Below, piece by piece: positions 7,489-11,721 of a DNA stretch of 11,721 nt (position 1 is its first letter; every line of letters starts with the position of its first letter). Under the pieces are notes generated by a model. The model worked only from the letters and a program-made list of their open reading frames with translations, ran no database searches and had not been told where the DNA came from. The stretch is from positions 1-11,721 of the forward strand of contig DIHT01000113.1 of assembly GCA_002420305.1 (NCBI GenBank). The letters are read 5' to 3'. Position numbers and translations under genes: made by a program. This DNA is from Akkermansiaceae bacterium UBA5689. GTDB taxonomy: Bacteria; Verrucomicrobiota; Verrucomicrobiia; Verrucomicrobiales; Akkermansiaceae.

Positions 7489-9207
7489 ATGAGCACAGCA
7501 GACCGTAAACTGGCGGCAAATGAAGGGATTAAAGACCGCAGCGATTATCTTAGAGGAACGATCGCGGAAGGGCTCTCAGATCTTTCCACTGGGGGCATTT
7601 CTGCAGACGACCAACAGTTGCTCAAATTTCACGGCTCTTATCAGCAGGATGACAGGGACTCCCGGTCTGCTCGGCGGAGGCACAAACTGGAAAAGGCATT
7701 TTCATTCATGATCCGGATCCGTGTTCCAGGGGGGGTGTCTACCCCGGAGCAATGGATCGAAGTCGACCGAATGGCCTCAGAGTATGCGAACGATACAATC
7801 AAGCTTACGACGCGGCAGGCTTACCAGCTTCATGGAATCATTAAGAGTAACCTCAAAAGAACGATCCGGGAAATCAACGAAGCGGCTCTTGATACCATTG
7901 CGGCATGTGGTGACGTGAATCGCAATGTGATGTGCAATGCGAATCCTGATGTCTCTGCGCTTCACGCAGAAATCCTGCAGGTATCAAAGGAGCTCAGCGA
8001 TCACCTTACCCCTGCTACTGGGGCCTATCATGAAATATGGCTCGATGGAGAAAAGGTGGAGTCGAGCATACATCAGGAAGAGCCCATTTACGGCAAGCAC
8101 TACCTGCCCCGGAAATTCAAGATCGCTGTTGCGGTGCCGCCCAATAATGATGTGGACGTATATGCCAACGACCTCTCCTTCATAGCAATTACGGGCAGGA
8201 ATGGGCTTGAAGGGTTCAATGTTGCGGTAGGAGGGGGGATGGGTATGACCCATGGTCAGGAAGAGACGTATCCCAGGGTAGCAGATGTGATTGGTTTTGT
8301 GGCGGCTGACAAGGTCGTCGATGTTGCAGAAAAAATTGTGCTTGTTCAAAGAGATCACGGGGATCGTTACGAACGAAAGCATGCCCGGCTGAAATATACG
8401 GTCGACGATCACGGCGTAGATGGGTTCCGCGAACTCGTTGAGCAGCGACTAGGTTATCAACTGGAAGATGAGAGGCCCTATGAGTTTACCGAGAATGGAG
8501 ATCGCTACGGGTGGTCGGAAAACGAGGATGGCACCGCCAACTATACGTTTTATGTTCCGGGAGGGCGGGTATGCGATACAGACGAGGCTCGCTGGAGAAG
8601 TGGGTTTCTCGCGATTGCCAAAATGCTCGATGGTGAATTTCGTCTGACCGGAAACCAGAACCTTGTCGTAGCAAGGATTTCCAAGGAGCAGCGTTCTGGA
8701 GTGAAGCAATTGATCGATGAATACGGTCTTGATTCCCATGAGCACCATACGGGATTACGACTTCACTCGCTGGCCTGTGTTGCTCTGCCGACCTGTGGTC
8801 TGGCGCTGGCAGAAGCCGAGAGATATCTCCCGGATGTTGTGACCGAATTGGAAGAGGTTATTGAGGAATGTGGGCTGAGGCATGATGCGATCACCATTCG
8901 AATGACTGGCTGCCCGAACGGTTGCGCGAGGCCTTATATCGCAGAGATCGCCTTTGTTGGGCGGGCCCCCGGCAAATACAATGTCTACCTTGGTGGAGGA
9001 TTCTCCGGACAGAGACTCAGTAAGCTCTATCGCGCTAGCGTAAAGAGCGAGGACATCAGGGAGCTTCTCGAGCCGATCATCAGGGACTATGCGGGGAGCC
9101 GGGAAGAGAAGGAAAGCTTTGGAGACTTTGTTATTCGGATGGCCTACGTAAAAGCGACGACCAATGGGTTGGACTTTCATCAGGATGTTGCCGCAGGAGA
9201 GCAATGA
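7489..9207 (+). CDS. cysI: Sulfite reductase [NADPH] hemoprotein beta-component
   Basis: Catalyses reduction of sulfite to sulfide on a siroheme coupled to a [4Fe-4S] cluster, with electrons from CysJ. The 572-residue length is typical. The N-terminal half shows LLKFHGSYQQDDRD (45-58) and FMIRIRVPGGVSTPEQW, the sulfite/nitrite reductase ferredoxin-like entry motif. The cluster ligands are all visible: Cys430 and Cys436 in ACVALPTCGLALAEAERYLP, then Cys475 and Cys479 in TGCPNGCARPYIAEI, giving the C-x5-C ... C-x3-C pattern of assimilatory sulfite reductases. APGKYNVYLGG follows as in CysI. The gene starts 17 nt after cysJ at an ATG without Shine-Dalgarno and is followed by cysH after a few bases, so the three are probably cotranscribed. 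Activity needs siroheme, and no siroheme synthesis gene lies in the window. Confidence 0.96.
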   Translation: MSTADRKLAANEGIKDRSDYLRGTIAEGLSDLSTGGISADDQQLLKFHGSYQQDDRDSRSARRRHKLEKAFSFMIRIRVPGGVSTPEQWIEVDRMASEYANDTIKLTTRQAYQLHGIIKSNLKRTIREINEAALDTIAACGDVNRNVMCNANPDVSALHAEILQVSKELSDHLTPATGAYHEIWLDGEKVESSIHQEEPIYGKHYLPRKFKIAVAVPPNNDVDVYANDLSFIAITGRNGLEGFNVAVGGGMGMTHGQEETYPRVADVIGFVAADKVVDVAEKIVLVQRDHGDRYERKHARLKYTVDDHGVDGFRELVEQRLGYQLEDERPYEFTENGDRYGWSENEDGTANYTFYVPGGRVCDTDEARWRSGFLAIAKMLDGEFRLTGNQNLVVARISKEQRSGVKQLIDEYGLDSHEHHTGLRLHSLACVALPTCGLALAEAERYLPDVVTELEEVIEECGLRHDAITIRMTGCPNGCARPYIAEIAFVGRAPGKYNVYLGGGFSGQRLSKLYRASVKSEDIRELLEPIIRDYAGSREEKESFGDFVIRMAYVKATTNGLDFHQDVAAGEQ

Positions 9208-9222
9208 GACTGCCAAGTGATC

Positions 9223-9960
9223 ATGAGAGCTGAACAACAATCGGAGACGGAAACTAAGGATGGCCTGCGTTTCCTCAACACTCAGCTTCGTTCTCTCGAG
9301 GCCGGCGAGCGGATCCAGTTTTTAGCGGAAAAGTTTACAGGTCGAATTGTGGCGACCACGAGTTTTGGGCTGCAGGCTGCGGTAATGTTAAAACTGCTCA
9401 GGGAGTATGCACCGGGTATTCCTGTGGTCTTTATAGATACGGGATATCTGTTCCCCGAGACCTACCGCTATGCGTCCCTTCTGGAGAAGGAACTGGATTT
9501 CAGGGCCCGTGTTTACTCTCCACGTATAACAGCAGCACGTCAGGAGGCCCTCCATGGGAAACAGTGGGAGAACGGACCAGAGGATCTCAATAATTATGCT
9601 CGGATCCACAAGGTGGAGCCTATGAATCGGGCTCTGCAGGATCTGGGTGCTGATGCCTGGATCAGTGGGCTCAGGCATCAGCATTCAAGAGGGCGCTCCC
9701 AACGGGACATGGCCGAACGGCAGGCCAGAACCCTCAAGGTGTATCCGATCATCGATTGGAATAGTGAGAAGGTAGAGCATTTTATCAATGGACATGATCT
9801 TCCGCGGCACCCTCTTGCTTCGGCAGGCTATGTTACGATGGGAGATTGGCATTCAACCAGTCCTGGAAGTTCAAGCTCCCGGGAGTCAACGCGGTTCAAA
9901 GGGGAGAGGTATGAATGCGGTTTGCATCTCGAATCAGGTCAGCAGGATTTCCAGATATAA
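9223..9960 (+). CDS. cysH: Phosphoadenosine phosphosulfate (PAPS) reductase
   Basis: Reduces PAPS to sulfite and adenosine 3',5'-bisphosphate with thioredoxin as donor, feeding sulfite to CysJI. The 245 residues contain FTGRIVATTSFGLQAAVML (PP-loop-type nucleotide binding), VVFIDTGYLFPETYRY, ARIHKVEPMNRAL, SGLRHQHSRGR, GYVTMGDWHSTSP and the C-terminal ECGLH with catalytic Cys232, the only Cys in the protein. The CC...CxxC set that holds a [4Fe-4S] cluster in APS reductases is missing (NNYARIHKVEP stands where those enzymes have CC), so this is the PAPS-type enzyme as in Escherichia coli; an APS kinase must then exist elsewhere. Start: ATG 9223 is preferred; an in-frame GTG at 9217 is also possible, and neither has a well-spaced Shine-Dalgarno (AGGAG at 9195-9199 is too far away). 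It begins 15 nt after the cysI stop. Confidence 0.93.
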   Translation: MRAEQQSETETKDGLRFLNTQLRSLEAGERIQFLAEKFTGRIVATTSFGLQAAVMLKLLREYAPGIPVVFIDTGYLFPETYRYASLLEKELDFRARVYSPRITAARQEALHGKQWENGPEDLNNYARIHKVEPMNRALQDLGADAWISGLRHQHSRGRSQRDMAERQARTLKVYPIIDWNSEKVEHFINGHDLPRHPLASAGYVTMGDWHSTSPGSSSSRESTRFKGERYECGLHLESGQQDFQI

Positions 9961-9970
9961 TTCATTGAAC

Positions 9971-9996
9971 CGGGACAACATGAAAGATAGGTCCCG
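9971..9996 (+). other. Short inverted repeat in the cysH-cysK gap
   Basis: CGGGAC (9971-9976) and GTCCCG (9991-9996) form a perfect 6-bp inverted repeat with a 14-nt spacer, inside the 65-nt gap between cysH and cysK. There is no U-tract, so it is not an intrinsic terminator. It may be an mRNA processing or stability element, or chance. Confidence 0.25.
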
Positions 9997-10025
9997 CGTC
10001 TATACAAACAACAACCACTACAGTA

Positions 10026-10988
10026 ATGAGCGCAATTTCAGGTAATATGGTCGATATGGTCGGGAATACCCCGATGGTCAAACTGAATAGTATAGCCGAC
10101 GGATGTAAGGCGGAGGTAATCATCAAATCTGAAGGGTATAATCCACTCCTCAGTGTTAAGGACCGCATCGGGAAGTCCATGATCGAGACCGCAGAGGCTG
10201 AAGGGCTCATCAAGGCCGGGGGCACAATCATCGAACCGACTTCAGGCAACACCGGTATCGCACTCGCCTTTGTGGCGCGGACCAAGGGCTACCGGTGTAT
10301 CCTAACTATGCCGGAAACGATGTCGATTGAACGTCGGGTGCTACTAAAAATGCTAGGAGCCGAGATTGTCCTCACCCCCGGTCCGAAGGGAATGGGAGGA
10401 GCGATTGTCAAATCGAAGCAGCTGCTTGAAGCAGATCCAGGGGCCTTTGGTCCCAGCCAGTTCGATAATCCTGCTAATCCTGAGGCTCACCGGAAGACTA
10501 CTGCCGAAGAGATCTGGCGCGACACTGGTGGTGAAATTGATGTGTTCGTTTCCGGAGTGGGAACGGGAGGCACTATTACCGGTGTTTCCGAGGTGATCAA
10601 ATCTCGTCGAGACCTGCATACAGTGGCAGTCGAACCTTCTGCCAGCCCGGTGCTCTCTGGAGGTGACCCCGGGCCACATAAAATTCAGGGAATCGGAGCT
10701 GGGTTCATTCCTGGAAATCTTAATGTCGATATCGTTGATGAGGTAGCACAAGTCTCGAATGAAGATGCCTTTGAAACAGCCCAACAGCTCTGCTTGCTGG
10801 AAGGGTTTCCCGCTGGGATATCCAGTGGAGCAACGGTTCATGCAGCCCTGCAGATTGCAAAGCGTGACGAAATGGCGGGGAAGCGGGTAGTCGTAATAGC
10901 GGCCAGCACTACCGAGCGCTACCTCAGCACACCGCTTGCGGAAAGTGTCAGGGAAGAGGTAGCCGCTTTGCCGGTCTCAGAGATATAG
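10026..10988 (+). CDS. cysK: Cysteine synthase (O-acetylserine sulfhydrylase), PLP-dependent
   Basis: Joins O-acetylserine and sulfide to give cysteine and acetate. The 320 residues show the fold-type II PLP signature throughout: MVGNTPMVKL (11-20), NPLLSVKDRIGKSMI with the Schiff-base Lys45, PTSGNTGIALA (71-81; substrate loop), SGVGTGGTITG (176-186; phosphate-binding loop), and STTERYLSTPL near the C-terminus, where the family has the GERYLST motif. The length fits CysK; it lacks the C-terminal CBS pair of cystathionine beta-synthase. CysM is a less likely alternative. It starts 65 nt after cysH at an ATG with no Shine-Dalgarno and completes the sulfate-to-cysteine run begun at cysJ. Its stop lies only 3 bp from the stop of the convergent rrf2 gene. 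In other bacteria CysK binds the CysE C-terminus and the CymR regulator; both partners are encoded next door here. Confidence 0.94.
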   Translation: MSAISGNMVDMVGNTPMVKLNSIADGCKAEVIIKSEGYNPLLSVKDRIGKSMIETAEAEGLIKAGGTIIEPTSGNTGIALAFVARTKGYRCILTMPETMSIERRVLLKMLGAEIVLTPGPKGMGGAIVKSKQLLEADPGAFGPSQFDNPANPEAHRKTTAEEIWRDTGGEIDVFVSGVGTGGTITGVSEVIKSRRDLHTVAVEPSASPVLSGGDPGPHKIQGIGAGFIPGNLNVDIVDEVAQVSNEDAFETAQQLCLLEGFPAGISSGATVHAALQIAKRDEMAGKRVVVIAASTTERYLSTPLAESVREEVAALPVSEI

Positions 10989-10991
10989 AGA

Positions 10992-11405
10992 TCAGATGAA
11001 ATACATCGGCTCACCAGCTTCTGAGGCCATCGACTCCAAGGTGATGCTTCCCAGTCGTTCATGCACGATCTTGGACAGTCCGTGCCACATTTCAGTTACG
11101 GCTGGACCGGATGCTCCTGAGCTATTGTCCGGGGTGGCGAGAAGTCCCGGCTCTGCTGCTTGGACTACTTCCCGCAGAGAGACCTTGGCGGGTGATTTGG
11201 ATAATAGATATCCTCCTGCCTTGCCCCTTTTGCTGTCAACCAGCCCGAATCGTTTTAACTCATTAAGAATCTGCACCAGAAAGCTGGCAGAGATATCTTC
11301 CTGCTGGGCAATGTCCTCGAGCTTTACCACCGTAGCGCCGTCATAATGTCTCGCGAGGCAGACTGCAGCTCTACAGGCATACTCCAGTTTCTGGGAAACT
11401 TTCAC
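10992..11405 (-). CDS. Rrf2 family transcriptional regulator, CymR-like, without Fe-S cysteines
   Basis: A 137-residue winged-helix repressor-type protein. With a GTG start at 11405 it begins VKVSQKLEYACRAAV, matching the MKxSxKxEYAlRA opening of Rrf2 proteins. The helix-turn-helix lies at about 27-57 (LEDIAQQEDISASFLVQILN), followed by the wing GKAGGYLL (61-68). The only cysteines are at 11 and 16, so the three-Cys cluster site of IscR, RsrR or NsrR (about 90-105) is absent; this favours a CymR-type regulator of cysteine metabolism over an Fe-S sensor. It lies between cysK (convergent, 3-bp gap) and cysE (divergent, 17-bp gap), which supports that role. The frame is open upstream to a GTG at 11447, but that extension lies antisense to cysE and does not look like Rrf2. 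Its own promoter must lie within cysE. Family call is firm; the regulon is inferred. Confidence 0.88.
   Translation of the reverse strand: MKVSQKLEYACRAAVCLARHYDGATVVKLEDIAQQEDISASFLVQILNELKRFGLVDSKRGKAGGYLLSKSPAKVSLREVVQAAEPGLLATPDNSSGASGPAVTEMWHGLSKIVHERLGSITLESMASEAGEPMYFI
11386..11400. promoter_or_regulatory. Inverted repeat at the rrf2-cysE junction, possible operator
   Basis: AGTTTC-TGG-GAAACT is a perfect 6-bp inverted repeat with a 3-bp centre. It lies within the first codons of rrf2 and ends 22 nt before the cysE ATG, where a repressor could block cysE transcription and rrf2 itself. Arms this short occur by chance; only the position makes it notable. Confidence 0.3.
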
Positions 11406-11422
11406 CGCTAGAACCCAAGCAC

Positions 11423-11721
11423 ATGTCCGACAACGGCACCAGTCCACAATCCACAGACTCCCCGGAAGAGGCGAAGCAGCGGGTGGACCTTCTCTGGGGG
11501 GATATGCGTAACCGGGCTGAGAAAATTGCCGAGGAAGAGCCAGGTCTGCGGGCTCTTCTTAAGGAGGTGATTCTGGATCAGGGAAGTCTGTCCGCCGCTC
11601 TGGGGGTGCGATTAGCGCGTAAGCTGGCCCGACAGGATTCTCCTCTCGAGAATCTGGTTCCCCTGCTGGCCGGTCTCCTCAAGGAGAACCCGGTTCTGGT
11701 TGAAAGGGCCAGTGATGACCT
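11423..11721 (+). CDS. cysE: Serine O-acetyltransferase, N-terminal part (3' end outside window)
   Basis: Acetylates L-serine with acetyl-CoA to O-acetylserine, the carbon skeleton that CysK turns into cysteine. The frame is open from ATG 11423 to the window end (99 residues). The visible part matches the alpha-helical N-terminal SATase domain: VDLLWGDMRNRAEKIAEEEP (21-40), then LRALLKEVILDQGSLSAALG and VRLARKLARQ, corresponding to the conserved W...EA...EP.L...L...ILxxxSLxxALxxxLAxKL pattern. The catalytic left-handed beta-helix and the C-terminal tail that docks into CysK lie outside the window, so the symbol rests on the N-terminal domain and the cys context. The first 20 residues are polar and low-complexity; a later start (GTG 11483) would put more space between this gene and rrf2. 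No Shine-Dalgarno precedes ATG 11423. Feedback inhibition by cysteine is usual for the family but cannot be judged here. Confidence 0.85.
   Translation, partial: MSDNGTSPQSTDSPEEAKQRVDLLWGDMRNRAEKIAEEEPGLRALLKEVILDQGSLSAALGVRLARKLARQDSPLENLVPLLAGLLKENPVLVERASDD

Noticed and set aside
8755..9240. 161-residue minus-strand frame
   Set aside because: Antisense to the Fe-S/siroheme part of cysI, which is intact on the plus strand.
9980..10045. 22-codon ORF overlapping the cysK start, as a possible leader peptide
   Set aside because: No Cys codons, no ribosome site, and no attenuator structure behind it; short frames of this size are expected by chance.
10353..10841. 162-residue minus-strand frame
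   Set aside because: Antisense to cysK; no motif or plausible start signal.
11406..11447. N-terminal extension of rrf2 with a CRCRTC motif resembling a metal site
   Set aside because: It is the complement of the first cysE codons; Rrf2 proteins begin at the VKVSQKLEYA segment, so the Cys cluster is a by-product.
1..11721. Insertion sequences, CRISPR arrays, tRNA or rRNA genes, phage genes
   Set aside because: No transposase or phage motifs, no regularly spaced repeats and no tRNA-like cloverleaf were noticed on either strand.

Overview
The window looks like chromosomal DNA of a free-living bacterium, probably of the Planctomycetota-Verrucomicrobiota (PVC) group and most likely Verrucomicrobiota. 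The basis is an ECF-type sigma factor overlapping a PEGA/FGE-domain Ser/Thr kinase, a Tat-exported DUF3500 protein, and start codons that mostly lack a Shine-Dalgarno sequence. The taxon is inferred from gene content; no rRNA is present. There are no mobile elements, CRISPR arrays or tRNA genes.

Layout. (1) 1-372: the 3' end of a rhodanese-domain gene that enters from the left. (2) 397-1423, minus strand: a DUF3500 gene converging on it, split into two frames at a run of eight A. (3) 1686-5525, plus strand: a tightly packed set of ECF-like sigma factor, 919-residue membrane Ser/Thr kinase and OsmC-family thiol protein, joined by a 14-nt overlap and a TAATG junction. (4) 5526-5710: a 185-nt leader with short repeats. 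(5) 5711-10988, plus strand: cysJ, cysI, cysH and cysK, the reductive half of assimilatory sulfate reduction plus cysteine synthesis. (6) 10992-11405, minus strand: an Rrf2-family (CymR-like) regulator converging on cysK. (7) 11423 to the right edge: the start of cysE, diverging from the regulator across only 17 bp.

How they work together. CysH reduces PAPS to sulfite and CysJI reduces sulfite to sulfide. CysE makes O-acetylserine and CysK joins it to sulfide to give cysteine. The Rrf2 protein sits between the two genes of the last step and is the obvious candidate regulator. In Firmicutes, CymR senses O-acetylserine through a complex with CysK, so the placement suggests a similar circuit. 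PAPS supply (cysD/N/C or sat) and siroheme synthesis are not in the window. The sigma/kinase/OsmC set immediately upstream looks like a transmembrane signalling module; whether it controls sulfur or thiol-stress genes is inference from position only.

Most worth a second look: the out-of-frame A8 run in the DUF3500 gene, the internal PEGA+FGE duplication in the kinase sensor, translational coupling of an OsmC protein to a sigma/kinase pair, and the 17-bp rrf2-cysE divergent junction with an inverted repeat inside rrf2.
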